Below are positions 26,004 through 35,184 of a stretch of 64,000 nucleotides of DNA, in pieces. The stretch comes from Thalassospira sp. (GTDB taxonomy: Bacteria > Pseudomonadota > Alphaproteobacteria > Rhodospirillales > Thalassospiraceae), in assembly GCF_002709775.1 (NCBI RefSeq), contig NZ_PAQR01000007.1, positions 87,207 to 151,206 of the forward strand. Direction: 5' to 3'. A program made the position numbers and the translations under genes. Positions within the stretch are counted from its first letter, which is position 1, and the number at the start of each line of letters is the position of its first letter. The notes below the pieces were generated by a model. It was not told the DNA's origin, did not search any database, and saw only the letters and a list, made by a program, of their open reading frames with translations.

Positions 26004-27193
26004 ATGACCATTGAAAACCCGTTGTTCAGGCCGCTTGAGCTGCCAAGCGGTGTCATCCTCAAGAACCGGATTGCCAAATCGGCGATGTCGGACTCTCTTG
26101 GGGATGGCACCGGCCACCCGACGAAGGTGCAAAATCGGCTTTATCGCCACTGGGCCGAGGGGGCGTTGCGGTTTCAATTATCGGCGAAGTGCAGGGGCAT
26201 CCTGGATATGCGGAAAAGCCCGGCAATCTTGTGCTTGATGCGGCGGCTGATCTGGAGCGGTTTCGTGCCCTTGCACGGGAAGGATCGGTAAATGGCAGCA
26301 GCTTGTGGCTGCAGCTTGGTCATGCCGGGGCGCTCGCCTATGCTCCGACCAGCACGCCAAAGGGACCAAGCGCCCTTGATCTGCCAAGCCTGACATGTGC
26401 AGCCCTGACACATGATGAAATCCGTAACATCCCCAAACGTTTTGCAAAGACCGCCGAACTTGCGAAACGGGCCGGGTTTGGCGGGGTGCAAATTCATGCT
26501 GCGCACGGCTTCCTGTTAAGCCAGTTTCTCTCGCCGCTTTTTAACAGGCGCGGCGATGAGTATGGCGGATCGATCGCCAATCGCATGCGGTTGCTGCTTG
26601 AAACGGTGGATGCGGTGCGCGCTGCCGTCGGGCCGGAATTTGTTGTCGCGATCAAACTTAATGCCACCGACCAGCTTGAAGGCGGCTTGAGCCAGGATGA
26701 CGCACTGGCCGTTGTCGCCGCACTTGATAGCAGCAGCATTGATCTGATCGATATCAGCGGCGGGACCTATTTCCCGGGTGCCAAGGCGGCATCCGACGGG
26801 GCCGGCGATGGGCCGTATTTTCTTGAATTCGCCAGAAAGGCGCGCAAGCATACTTCCAAGCCATTGATGCTGACCGGGGGCATTAAAACCCGCGCACAGG
26901 CAGAAGATGCGGTGGCAAGTGGTGCCATTGATATTGTCGGTTTGGCCCGGGCGCTTGTGATTGAACCCGCATTGCCAAATATCTGGCGAATGTCGGACCC
27001 CAAGGATCCGGTGTTTCCGCGGTTCGAACGCGCGCCGTCTGGCGGGATCACCGCATGGTACACAATGCGTCTGACCGCATTGGCTGAAGGCAAGGAATTC
27101 CCGGACTTTGATGATCTCGACCATGCCCTTGCTGCTTATGAAGCGCGCGATGCGGATCGAACACGGATTTGGCAGGATCATTTCGGGCGATAA
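26004..27193 (+). pseudogene. Old Yellow Enzyme-family NADH:flavin oxidoreductase, frameshifted
   Basis: The first frame (MTIENPLFRPLELPSGVILKNR, then KVQNRLYRHWAEG) runs into the second (EVQGHPGYAEKPGNLVLD onward) at a run of five G residues, 26159-26163. Inserting one G restores a continuous protein of about 397 aa with HWAEGGVAVSIIGEV, as expected in this family. Later signatures are intact: AAHGFLLSQFLSPLFNRR with the catalytic-site HG, and GGIKTRAQAEDAV plus GLARALVIEP at the FMN phosphate site. The enzyme would be a cytoplasmic FMN ene-reductase. Either a sequencing error, a recent mutation or a phase-variable tract explains the break. Confidence 0.8.
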
Positions 27194-27313
27194 GTGTCTG
27201 GCGGGCGACGGGATTTTCACATTCTTGCGCAAAACAGGGCAGCCTTGCAGTCGCGTTGCTTTGCAAAAGGCGATCACGGTGCGATGATGGTCACTTAATG
27301 TCAGGAACAGGAA

Positions 27314-28225
27314 ATGGCAGAGACCGGACCCGCTTTCCAGCCCAACGGGCGTTATCAGAAGTTTGAAGTCTTCAATCAGTTGATTGGGGATGCAAACCTG
27401 TTGCGTGCGGGCGATTTCGGCGAAAGCATTTCGGCCGCCCACTGGCGGCGCAATGCCGATGTCCTGACCCGCTATACCGACCCTGACCATCATACCATCA
27501 GCCTCTATGTTAATGGAGGAACGGGTGTTCAGCGCAAGATCGGCATCGACCCGATGAGTGGTGGTGGGCCCGGCCGGTGCTGTTTGATGCCAGCCTATCT
27601 GACCTCGGACTGGCTGATGCATGGCGAGGTAGAGCTGTTTCACGTTTATATTCCGCATACTTCGTGGGAACGCGCGGTGGTAGAGGCCTTTGATATCGAA
27701 CCCAATGCGGTCGAAGTCCCGGAAAAGACCTTCTTTCTTGATCCGCTGATTGAACAGACTGTGCGGCAGTCGATGCTGCCACTTGATTGGGATATTCCGG
27801 CCGACCGGATGGCGATGTCCAATGCCGGGCAGCTTTTAATGGGCCATATGCTGCGCAGTTATTCAACGCGCCGTGATCTTGGCTTCAAGGTTCGCGGCGG
27901 GTTGTCACCTGCGATCAAACGCCGGGTGTTTGATTTTGTCGATGCCAACCTTGATCAGCCATTGACGATCGAGGAATTGGCAGAAGTTGCCGATTTGTCG
28001 GCCTATCACTTTGCCCGGATGTTCCGCAAAACCGTCGGCGAGGCGCCGCATAAATTCGTTCTGCGCCGCCGGATCGAACGCGCCATGCATATGCTGCGCG
28101 ATGGCAATGCACCGGTTGCCGAAATTGCTGTGGCGACCGGTTTTTCCAGTCAGGCCCACCTGACAACCCGCTTTAGCCACTTCACCGGTCTGACGCCTGC
28201 GAAGTATCGCAATATTTCCCGCTAG
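27314..28225 (+). CDS. AraC family transcriptional regulator
   Basis: A 303-aa regulator with a long N-terminal sensing region and a C-terminal AraC DNA-binding domain (about 200-300): LTIEELAEVADLSAYHFARMFRKTVGEAPHKFV and IAVATGFSSQAHLTTRFSHFTGLTPAKYR. ATG 27314 follows CAGGAA. It lies between the OYE gene and the TRAP operon, on the same strand as both; its target is not evident. Confidence 0.93.
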   Translation: MAETGPAFQPNGRYQKFEVFNQLIGDANLLRAGDFGESISAAHWRRNADVLTRYTDPDHHTISLYVNGGTGVQRKIGIDPMSGGGPGRCCLMPAYLTSDWLMHGEVELFHVYIPHTSWERAVVEAFDIEPNAVEVPEKTFFLDPLIEQTVRQSMLPLDWDIPADRMAMSNAGQLLMGHMLRSYSTRRDLGFKVRGGLSPAIKRRVFDFVDANLDQPLTIEELAEVADLSAYHFARMFRKTVGEAPHKFVLRRRIERAMHMLRDGNAPVAEIAVATGFSSQAHLTTRFSHFTGLTPAKYRNISR

Positions 28226-28542
28226 TCCTTTTAAAGTTTCAAACGACGCTGCCGATTGTCCCGTGGTCATCGGGCTGTTCTGGCATGTCCGAGCTCCGGT
28301 CTTTTGGCTGCTGTAACGCGCTCCTGGTGGCAGATTTCGCGAACAGCATCCCTGTCGAAATCGTGTGCAGGTTGATGACAAGTTGTGCGGCACAAGCAAA
28401 TCCGAATAATTCAAGTTGTTGAAAATAAACAATTTTACAGGATTGAAAAATCCGTTGACAAGATTGATCGGTGATATCTAGAATTTCAAAGCAACTAAAA
28501 TATCAATTTTGGCAAAAGCCAATCCATCGGGAGGACATCCAA
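28226..28542. other. Intergenic region upstream of the TRAP operon
   Basis: About 317 bases, AT-rich from about 28380 onward, where the dctP promoter must lie (CGTTGACAAGATTGAT at about 28451 resembles a -35 region). A GntR operator is expected here, but I cannot single one out. Confidence 0.4.
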
Positions 28543-29535
28543 ATGAAGCTCACTATCAAATCACTCGGGAAAACGTTCGGACTATGCGCCGTTCTGGCGG
28601 GGGCACTGGCGGCAACTATGCCCGCATCTGCGGCAACAACACTTCGGATCGGGACCGTTTTGGCGCCCAATGATCCGATGGGCCAGGGCCTTGAAAAGTT
28701 CAAGGCGGATGTGGAAAAAGCCACCAATGGCGATGTGGTGATCGAGGTGTTCCACAACTCGCAGCTTGGCGATACCACCGAAATGATCGATCAGGCACGC
28801 GCGGGTGCAGCCGTGGGGACCGTGACTGACGTCGCCCGTCTTTCAAGCTTTGTGCCGTCACTTGCCATCATGTCGGCACCGTTCCTGTTTGATACCTATG
28901 AGCAGGCCGACAAATTCGCCCTGTCAGACGAATATATTTCCTGGGGTGAGGAGCTTCGTGAAAAATCCGGCCTCGTGATGATTGCATCGAACTGGTATCA
29001 GGGCGCGCGTCATGCCCTGACGCAAAAGCCGGTTGCAAGCCCGGCTGATCTTTCGGGCGTTCGGATGCGCACCATCGGTGCTCCGGTCTGGATTGAAACC
29101 ATCCGCGCCATGGGTGCTGAGCCGACCCCGATTGCCTGGGGCGAAGTATACAGCGCCCTTCAGCTTGGTACGATCGATGCCGCCGAAGCACAGCCGACTG
29201 CGATCTGGAATGCCAAGCTTTATGAAGTCATCAAGAATGTCACCAAAACCGGCCATATCCAGCTGGTAACCGCCCTTGTGGTTGGTGCCGAGGCCTGGGA
29301 CGAGATTTCGCCGGAAAATCAGAAAATCGTGCGTGACCTGGCTGTCGAAGATGGTCGCTATGCCTCGCAACTGACCATCGAGCTTGGTGAAAAGGCACTT
29401 GAAGACGTTGCGGCAAGCGGCGTTACCGTCAGCGAAGTTGATCTAGCACCGTTCAAGGAAGCGGTTGCACCGGTTTATCAGATGCTCGACCTCGAAGCCG
29501 AGGCTGCTGTGGTTAACAAGGTTCTTGGCCGCTAA
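28543..29535 (+). CDS. dctP: TRAP transporter substrate-binding protein (DctP family)
   Basis: A 330-aa periplasmic protein with a signal peptide of about 29 residues (LCAVLAGALAATMPASA). The mature part has the DctP hallmarks: FKADVEKATNGDVVIEVFHNSQLGDTTEMI, the conserved carboxylate-binding Arg in LSGVRMRTIGAP, and GEVYSALQLGTIDAAEAQPT. ATG 28543 has GGGAGGA at 28529-28535, whereas the in-frame upstream start at 28471 has none. It is the first gene of a dctP-Q-M operon with a GntR gene at its end. Ligand probably a carboxylate such as a sugar acid; not determinable here. Confidence 0.95.
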   Translation: MKLTIKSLGKTFGLCAVLAGALAATMPASAATTLRIGTVLAPNDPMGQGLEKFKADVEKATNGDVVIEVFHNSQLGDTTEMIDQARAGAAVGTVTDVARLSSFVPSLAIMSAPFLFDTYEQADKFALSDEYISWGEELREKSGLVMIASNWYQGARHALTQKPVASPADLSGVRMRTIGAPVWIETIRAMGAEPTPIAWGEVYSALQLGTIDAAEAQPTAIWNAKLYEVIKNVTKTGHIQLVTALVVGAEAWDEISPENQKIVRDLAVEDGRYASQLTIELGEKALEDVAASGVTVSEVDLAPFKEAVAPVYQMLDLEAEAAVVNKVLGR

Positions 29536-29622
29536 GCCATAACTAGGTCTCCCTGCCTATGAATGTGCGTTGCCCGGATTGCCTGGCAACGCACTTCAAA
29601 CTTCACAACGGAAATTGAATTG

Positions 29623-30075
29623 ATGCTCAAGCGGATTGAGTTTGCCTTTGGGGGCATGTTGCTTGTCGGCGTGGTCATTCTTGTCGCAGTGGCGTCTGTC
29701 GCGCGCGCCATGGGATCGCCGATTATCTGGTCGGTCGAAATGGCCCAGCTGATTTTTGCATGGCTATGCATGCTGGCAGCCGACATTGCCATGCAGGAAG
29801 ACCGGCATTTCGGCCTTCAGATTTTGGGGGAAATTTTCCCGGCCAAGGTCTGCGCCTGGATCGAGATCATCAATATTTTGGTGATTATCGGCTTCCTTGT
29901 ATTTCTGCTCAATTACGCCTGGACCAACATGATCTTGATGCATCCGCGTCTTGTCGGGGCTGCGCAGATTAACGCGTCCTACATTCATGCCTCCATGGTG
30001 GTCGGGATCCTTTTGATGATCCGCACCATGGTTTCCCAACTGATCCGTCGCATCCGCAACAGGGAGGTCAACTGA
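29623..30075 (+). CDS. dctQ: TRAP transporter small permease (DctQ)
   Basis: A 150-aa four-helix membrane subunit: LKRIEFAFGGMLLVGVVILVAV, then WSVEMAQLIFAWLCMLAADIAMQEDRHFG, a canonical DctQ signature. The stop overlaps the start of dctM (TGATG). The in-frame start at 29563 would add a hydrophilic leader and has no ribosome site. Confidence 0.93.
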   Translation: MLKRIEFAFGGMLLVGVVILVAVASVARAMGSPIIWSVEMAQLIFAWLCMLAADIAMQEDRHFGLQILGEIFPAKVCAWIEIINILVIIGFLVFLLNYAWTNMILMHPRLVGAAQINASYIHASMVVGILLMIRTMVSQLIRRIRNREVN

Positions 30076-31355
30076 TGCTGTTGCTGATTGCAGGGCTGTT
30101 TACGCTATTTCTTGTGTGTGGCTTGCCTGTGGCTTTTGCGCTGGGGCTTGCTTCCATCCCGGTATTTGTCATGACCGGTGCGATGCCGCCGACGGTTGTG
30201 ATCCAGAAAATGGTCACGGCCACCCAAAGCTTCCCGCTTTTGGCGGTGCCGTTCTTTATTCTTGCCGGCAACCTGATGAATGTGACGGGTATTACCCATC
30301 GCCTTGTCAAATTCGCAAGCCTTCTGACCGGCTGGATGGCTGGCGGGCTGGCACAGGTTTCTGTCGTGCTGAGCTTCATGATGGGTGGTATTTCCGGATC
30401 GGCCGTTGCTGACGCTTCGATGGAGGCGCGCCTGCTGGGCCCCAGCATGATCAAGAAGGGTTATTCCAAGGCCAATACGGCAGCAGTTCTGGCATTCGGG
30501 TCGGTGATTACCGCAACCATCCCGCCCAGCATCGGTCTGATCCTGTTTGGCTTTGTCAATGAAGTGTCCATCGGGCGCCTGTTTTTGGCAGGCGTTCTGC
30601 CGGGCATTTTCCTGACCATCGTTTTGATGATCACGTCATGGATTGTCGCGCGCAAGAACGGCTATACACCTGATCTGCCGGAACTACCCAAGGCCAAGGA
30701 TCTGACGGCGAGTTTCTTTGAAAGCATCTGGGCGCTGGCCTTTCCGGTCATTCTGATCGTTGGTTTCCGCTTTGGCATTTTTACCGCGACCGAGGCCGGG
30801 GCGTTTCTAGTTTTCTATGCGCTCGGCGTTGGCTTGTTCATCTATCGCGAGCTTGATTTCGCACGGCTGAAAGAAGCCATTTTCGGTTCGATCTCGGATC
30901 TTGGCATGGTGATGTTGCTGATCATCATGGCGGCGGTTCTGGGCTATGCCATGACGATTGAACGTGCCCCGCAACAGATCACGGAATTTGTCACCACCCT
31001 GACCGAAAACAAAACCGCGATCCTGATCCTTGTGGTCGGTGTGTTGGTGGTGAGTGGCATGTTCCTTGAAGGGGCGGCAAACATCCTGCTGGTAACCCCG
31101 ATTGTCATGCCGGTTCTGGTCAATGCCGGCTACGATCCGGTGCATATGGGCATTCTGATCGTCACCCTGATCAACTTTGGCGGTCTGACGCCGCCTGTGG
31201 GTGTGATCATGTTTACGGTCTGCGGCATTCTCGATGTCAAAACCGGGTCCTATACCAAGGCGTCCATTCCGTTCTTTATTGCCATGGTGCTGTTTTTCAT
31301 TCTGATGGCGGCGGTACCAAGTTTGACATTGTTGTTACCCAATACATTGATGTAA
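30075..31355 (+). CDS. dctM: TRAP transporter large permease (DctM)
   Basis: A 426-aa integral membrane protein with about 12 helices. GLPVAFALGLASIPVF, GGISGSAVADASMEARLLGPSMIKKGY and NFGGLTPPVGVIMFTVCGIL are DctM-family segments. It is translationally coupled to dctQ and forms the sodium-dependent secondary transporter with it. The GntR gene follows after 33 bases. Confidence 0.95.
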   Translation: MLLLIAGLFTLFLVCGLPVAFALGLASIPVFVMTGAMPPTVVIQKMVTATQSFPLLAVPFFILAGNLMNVTGITHRLVKFASLLTGWMAGGLAQVSVVLSFMMGGISGSAVADASMEARLLGPSMIKKGYSKANTAAVLAFGSVITATIPPSIGLILFGFVNEVSIGRLFLAGVLPGIFLTIVLMITSWIVARKNGYTPDLPELPKAKDLTASFFESIWALAFPVILIVGFRFGIFTATEAGAFLVFYALGVGLFIYRELDFARLKEAIFGSISDLGMVMLLIIMAAVLGYAMTIERAPQQITEFVTTLTENKTAILILVVGVLVVSGMFLEGAANILLVTPIVMPVLVNAGYDPVHMGILIVTLINFGGLTPPVGVIMFTVCGILDVKTGSYTKASIPFFIAMVLFFILMAAVPSLTLLLPNTLM

Positions 31356-31388
31356 TGACAGTTTCAGACGAAGACAGGCATAGGCAAA

Positions 31389-32126
31389 ATGCCAGGGAGA
31401 CAGATGAAGATGAATAGTTCGACGGGCGGATTGCTTGCGATGTATGACGGGGCGGCAAAAACCAGCGCGCATGTTCCAGCATCGGCACTGGTGTATGAAG
31501 AAGTCCGTAACCGGATCATCTCGCTTTCGCTTTTGCCTGAAACAACGCTTGTGCGGGCCGAGCTTGCCGACAGCTTCAATGTCAGTCAGTCACCGGTGCG
31601 CGAAGCCATCCTGCGCCTCGAACAGGATGGGCTGGTTGTGTCCTATCCGCAGTCGCGCACAGTGGTGACCAAGATCGATGTTGCCCGCATCCGCGAGGAA
31701 CATTTCCTCCGTGTTGCCGCTGAATGCGAAGTGGTTCGTCAATTGGCAGAGGCCGAAGAGTCCGCAGCGGTGGTGAAAGCCAAGGGCATTGTCAAAATGC
31801 AGGAAGCACTGGTTGGCGACATCGAACAGATTGATCTTTTCAAGCAGCTTGATGAGACCTTCCACGCCGCGCTGTTTAATGGTGTGAGCCAGTCAAACCT
31901 GCATCTTCAGATCACCGCACGCAGTGGCCATCTGGCCCGTGTGCGGACCCTTGATTTGCCGCGTGCCGGTAAAATGGTTTCCGTCCTTGAAGGCCACAAG
32001 GCGATCATTGATGCCATCCAGTCGGGTGATGGCAATGCCGCCAGTGCCGAAATGCGCCAGCACCTTTCGGGCACCATGGAACGCTTGCCGCAGATCATCG
32101 AAGAAAACAAACCCCTGTTTTCCTGA
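31389..32126 (+). CDS. GntR/FadR family regulator (FCD domain)
   Basis: A 245-aa regulator with winged HTH at about 35-100 (ELADSFNVSQSPVREAILRLEQDGLV) and an FCD domain from about 105, in which metal-ligand-type residues appear (LDETFHAALF, EGHKAIIDAI). Last gene of the TRAP operon, hence the likely local sensor for the transported acid. A strong terminator follows. Confidence 0.93.
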   Translation: MPGRQMKMNSSTGGLLAMYDGAAKTSAHVPASALVYEEVRNRIISLSLLPETTLVRAELADSFNVSQSPVREAILRLEQDGLVVSYPQSRTVVTKIDVARIREEHFLRVAAECEVVRQLAEAEESAAVVKAKGIVKMQEALVGDIEQIDLFKQLDETFHAALFNGVSQSNLHLQITARSGHLARVRTLDLPRAGKMVSVLEGHKAIIDAIQSGDGNAASAEMRQHLSGTMERLPQIIEENKPLFS

Positions 32127-32176
32127 TCATCAGGCAGGATTTGCCTCCGCACGAACCCACGATAAAAAAACAAACC

Positions 32177-32211
32177 AAACGGCGCGCAGCATTCTGGACT
32201 GCGCGCCGTTT
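32177..32211. terminator. Bidirectional terminator after gntR
   Basis: A perfect 13-bp stem (AAACGGCGCGCAG and complement) separates the convergent gntR and NmrA-like genes. Confidence 0.88.
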
Positions 32212-32221
32212 GCGTTTCAGA

Positions 32222-33064
32222 TCACGCCCGTTTGGCGATATCCCAGACGCCGGTGCGTGCCACTTCTTCGGCAAAGCAGCGCAGGCTGTTGGGCTGACGA
32301 CCCAGAATTTCATGCACGTCATTGGTTGGCTGGCTGTTACGACCATCCAGTACTTCGGAGAACAGGTACCGGATTAGTCCGCGCACCTCATCAGGCATGC
32401 CATCGGCGGCCAGTCCGTGATCAAGCTCATCAAGGGTGATGGGCACGAAATTGACCGGATGGTTGGTGACGTCCGAGATGATCTTGGTGACTTCGGCAAA
32501 GGTCACGGCATTCGGCCCGGACAATTCATAGGTCTTGCCGATATGACGATCATCAAGCAGGCAGGCAACCGCACATTCCGCAATATCATCGGCATCAACA
32601 AACGGCTCTGGCGTGTTCCCGGCCGGCAGGGCCAGCGTGCCTTGCTGGATATAGGGCAGGAACAGGTCTTCGTTGAAATTCTGGAAGAACCAGTTGGCAC
32701 GCAGCACCGTCGCATCCGCACCGGAAAGATGCAGGGCATGTTCGGCCTGATGGGCGGCTTCTTCGCCTCGGCCAGATAGCATCACAATGCGCTTTACGCC
32801 GTGCATCAGGGCAAGCTTGGCAAAGCTCGCAATGATTTCATCAGATCCCGGAACGGCGAGATCGGGCTGGAAGGTGACATAGACTGCATCGCGATCGCGT
32901 AGAACATCATCCCATGTTTTGCGATCGGTCCAGTCAAAGGCGGGGGTGGTGCTGCGTGAAACCGCACGCACATCATGCCCCAGAGAGATCAGTTTTTCAG
33001 CAACGCGGCGGCCGGTTTTGGCCGTTGCGCCGAGTACAAGAAAGCGGGGATTGGTCGACATCAT
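32222..33064 (-). CDS. NmrA-like NAD(P)H-binding protein
   Basis: A 280-aa atypical SDR: LVLGATAKTGRRVAEKL gives the GxxGxxG-type nucleotide motif near the start, then VDADDIAECAVACLLDD and YELSGPNAVTFAEV as in NmrA/NAD(P)H-azoreductase relatives such as QorB-like proteins. No Tyr-Lys catalytic pair is visible, so it may sense redox cofactors or reduce quinones. ATG 33064 has AGGAG at good spacing. Divergent from a TetR gene and preceded by two tandem operator-like palindromes. Confidence 0.9.
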   Translation of the reverse strand: MMSTNPRFLVLGATAKTGRRVAEKLISLGHDVRAVSRSTTPAFDWTDRKTWDDVLRDRDAVYVTFQPDLAVPGSDEIIASFAKLALMHGVKRIVMLSGRGEEAAHQAEHALHLSGADATVLRANWFFQNFNEDLFLPYIQQGTLALPAGNTPEPFVDADDIAECAVACLLDDRHIGKTYELSGPNAVTFAEVTKIISDVTNHPVNFVPITLDELDHGLAADGMPDEVRGLIRYLFSEVLDGRNSQPTNDVHEILGRQPNSLRCFAEEVARTGVWDIAKRA

Positions 33065-33087
33065 ATTGGCTCCTGACAAGGGTTTCA

Positions 33088-33110
33088 AAATGTGAGGAAT
33101 CCTCACATTT
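33088..33110. promoter_or_regulatory. 23-bp perfect palindrome, TetR operator 1
   Basis: Arms AAATGTGAGGA / TCCTCACATTT around a single central A, located 24 bases upstream of the NmrA-like start. Perfect dyad symmetry, and a second related copy 3 bases further on, mark it as the operator of the adjacent TetR protein. Confidence 0.75.
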
Positions 33111-33113
33111 GCC

Positions 33114-33136
33114 AAATGTGATAAATCCTCATATTT
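33114..33136. promoter_or_regulatory. 23-bp imperfect palindrome, TetR operator 2
   Basis: Arms AAATGTGATAA / TCCTCATATTT around a central A repeat operator 1 with four base changes. The centres are 26 bases apart, so two dimers would bind on nearly the same helix face. It lies closer to the TetR gene, suggesting graded autoregulation. Confidence 0.7.
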
Positions 33137-33222
33137 TGATCGTCAAGAGTTGTGACCCATCACAAGCCTGTGAAACCTGGCTCATCATGCCGGGTTGTTT
33201 CGAGGAAAAAGGATCTAACGCG

Positions 33223-33849
33223 TTGACTGATAACGTGAAAAAAATGCGCCGTGCGCCGACCCAAAAAAGAAGCCGTGAACGGGTCGACACCATCCTAAAA
33301 GTCGTCTGCGAGCTGATTTCAACTCATGGCAGCGACGCGATCAGGATGGGTGAAGTCGCCGAAAAGGCGGGAGTCTCCATCGGATCGCTCTATCAGTATT
33401 TCCCGGACAAGGCGTCGATCATTCATGCGCTTGCCGATCGCTATAACGCCGAATCCGTCCATTGCATCGAAGAAGCATTGGCGGAGGTAAGCTCAGCTGA
33501 TGCCTTACTGGCAGCGTTCGATAAGCTGATTGATACCTATTACGAGCTGTTTCTGGCCGAACCGGTGATTTGCGACATCTGGACCGGTACGCAAGCCGAC
33601 AAGACCCTGCGCGATATGGAAATGGAAGTCAGCCGGGCCAATGCCGGCCTTCTGGCCAAGGCGATCCTGCGCGTGCGGGGCAATGATGGTGATTTCAAAA
33701 CCATCGTCGCACGCTGTCTGTTGATCATGTATTCAGGGGAATCCACCATGCGGCTTGCCATCGCCGTCCCGCGCAGTGAAGGGCGCGAGATCGTCGCAAG
33801 TTACAAGCGGATGGTCGGTCGGGAATTGGCTGAGATGGCCCGGATTTAG
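33223..33849 (+). CDS. TetR family transcriptional regulator
   Basis: A 208-aa regulator. The HTH lies at about residues 14-60: RERVDTILKVVCELISTHG, then MGEVAEKAGVSIGSLYQYFPDKASIIHAL. The C-terminal part is a helical ligand domain (YYELFLAEPVICDIW). TTG 33223 has AAGGA at 33209-33213 with 9-base spacing, which I prefer over ATG 33187 (no ribosome site) and ATG 33244. Divergent from the NmrA-like gene, whose promoter carries the two operators. Confidence 0.9.
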   Translation: MTDNVKKMRRAPTQKRSRERVDTILKVVCELISTHGSDAIRMGEVAEKAGVSIGSLYQYFPDKASIIHALADRYNAESVHCIEEALAEVSSADALLAAFDKLIDTYYELFLAEPVICDIWTGTQADKTLRDMEMEVSRANAGLLAKAILRVRGNDGDFKTIVARCLLIMYSGESTMRLAIAVPRSEGREIVASYKRMVGRELAEMARI

Positions 33850-33857
33850 GCTGATTA

Positions 33858-34928
33858 TTAACCGACTTTGGCTGCAAACGGTGTCGGGGCGGGGCGGGCC
33901 AGCAGGAAGCCCTGCACGTAATCGACGTCGTGATTGCGCAGGAATTCAAGCTCCTCCTCGCGCTCGATCCCCTCGGCGACGACTTCGATATCAAGTTGCT
34001 TGGCCAGGGCGATCAGTTTGCTGACGATGGCCTGTTTGAACTTGTCATGATCAACATGATCGACCAGTTCGCGGTCAATCTTGATGATATCAGGGCGCAG
34101 TTCCGGCAACAGGTTCAGGGTTGAATAGCCCGAACCGACGTCATCAAGTGCCACCCGGAAGCCCGATGCGCGATAGCTTTCCAGAATGGCGCTCAGATGT
34201 GCGGTGCTGCGGACCTTCTCGGTTTCAATCACCTCAAACACCACATTGCTGCGATCCAGATTGCATTCCTCGACCACGTCGATGGTTGAACGCAGGCAGG
34301 AATCCGGATCATAGATCGAACTGGGCGTGAAGTTGATGAACAGGTTGCCATTGATGCCGGCCTTGTGCGCATTCCGCACATTGGCAGCCCGTGCCGCCCG
34401 GTCCAACTGAAACAGAAGGGTTGCCGATTGGGCCGCGTCAAACAGCTGACCGGGATTGATGACTTCACCAGACACGCTTTCCCCGCGCACAAGGCATTCA
34501 TGGGCAAAGGGTTTGCCAAGGTCATCAATGGCAAAAATCGGCTGGAAGACGGAATTCAACCGGTTGTCCCGCAACAAGTCGCCCAGCCATTCCGCGCCGA
34601 TGGCGGCCCGAATTGCGCCAAGGCTTGTGATTTGTGCAATGTCATCAATTTCCGGGCGCTGTTCGCCGGGCATAATCAGGGCCTTGGTATCGGCCAGTTC
34701 TTCGGGAAGGAGATGGGCCGAAATGGCGTCGATCAGGGCACGCAGGCCGGGACGTTTGTAATGTACCGAAAGTGTCGCGACAGAGGCCGATTTTTCAACC
34801 TCTACACCGATGGATTTGGCACCAGCCAGGATTTTTCCGGTGGTGTGGGCGACCGGCGGCCAGAGATAGAGCGTGCCGTTGGCGGGGGCGATTTCGGGAA
34901 CCGAATCACATTTTTCACAATAGGTCAC
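33858..34928 (-). CDS. EAL-domain cyclic-di-GMP phosphodiesterase
   Basis: A 356-aa soluble protein. The N-terminus has a CxxC pair (YCEKCD) and a short region of about 115 residues that I do not recognise, followed by an EAL domain (about 118-350). Catalytic residues look complete: E144 in HECLVRG (ECL in place of EAL), N199 in LFINFTP, the Glu of VIETEK, DD at 262-263 in ALDDVGSG, Lys of IKIDREL, Glu of EGIEREEE and QGF. It is therefore probably active. The GTG start has GGAG 9 bases upstream. It converges on the TetR gene. Confidence 0.92.
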   Translation of the reverse strand: MTYCEKCDSVPEIAPANGTLYLWPPVAHTTGKILAGAKSIGVEVEKSASVATLSVHYKRPGLRALIDAISAHLLPEELADTKALIMPGEQRPEIDDIAQITSLGAIRAAIGAEWLGDLLRDNRLNSVFQPIFAIDDLGKPFAHECLVRGESVSGEVINPGQLFDAAQSATLLFQLDRAARAANVRNAHKAGINGNLFINFTPSSIYDPDSCLRSTIDVVEECNLDRSNVVFEVIETEKVRSTAHLSAILESYRASGFRVALDDVGSGYSTLNLLPELRPDIIKIDRELVDHVDHDKFKQAIVSKLIALAKQLDIEVVAEGIEREEELEFLRNHDVDYVQGFLLARPAPTPFAAKVG

Positions 34929-35184
34929 CTCAAGATCTCCATTCCGTCCGTCGCGCTGCTGGCTTTGGCCAATCGCTTTGTTGTTGTGTCGTCAGCCTAG
35001 CATATGCCGCGCGAAGCCAAAAAATCCAGCCTAGAAGTTTTATCATTCAAGGCGATAGCGGCCCTGTTCACTCTGATACGGTGAGGCTTGCCAATTCGCT
35101 CAAACATCGCAAAGCGCGAAACGATTGGTCAAAGGGCGGTGCACTGCTATTCTGGGCCAACCAACATGCCCCTCAGAGGACCAA

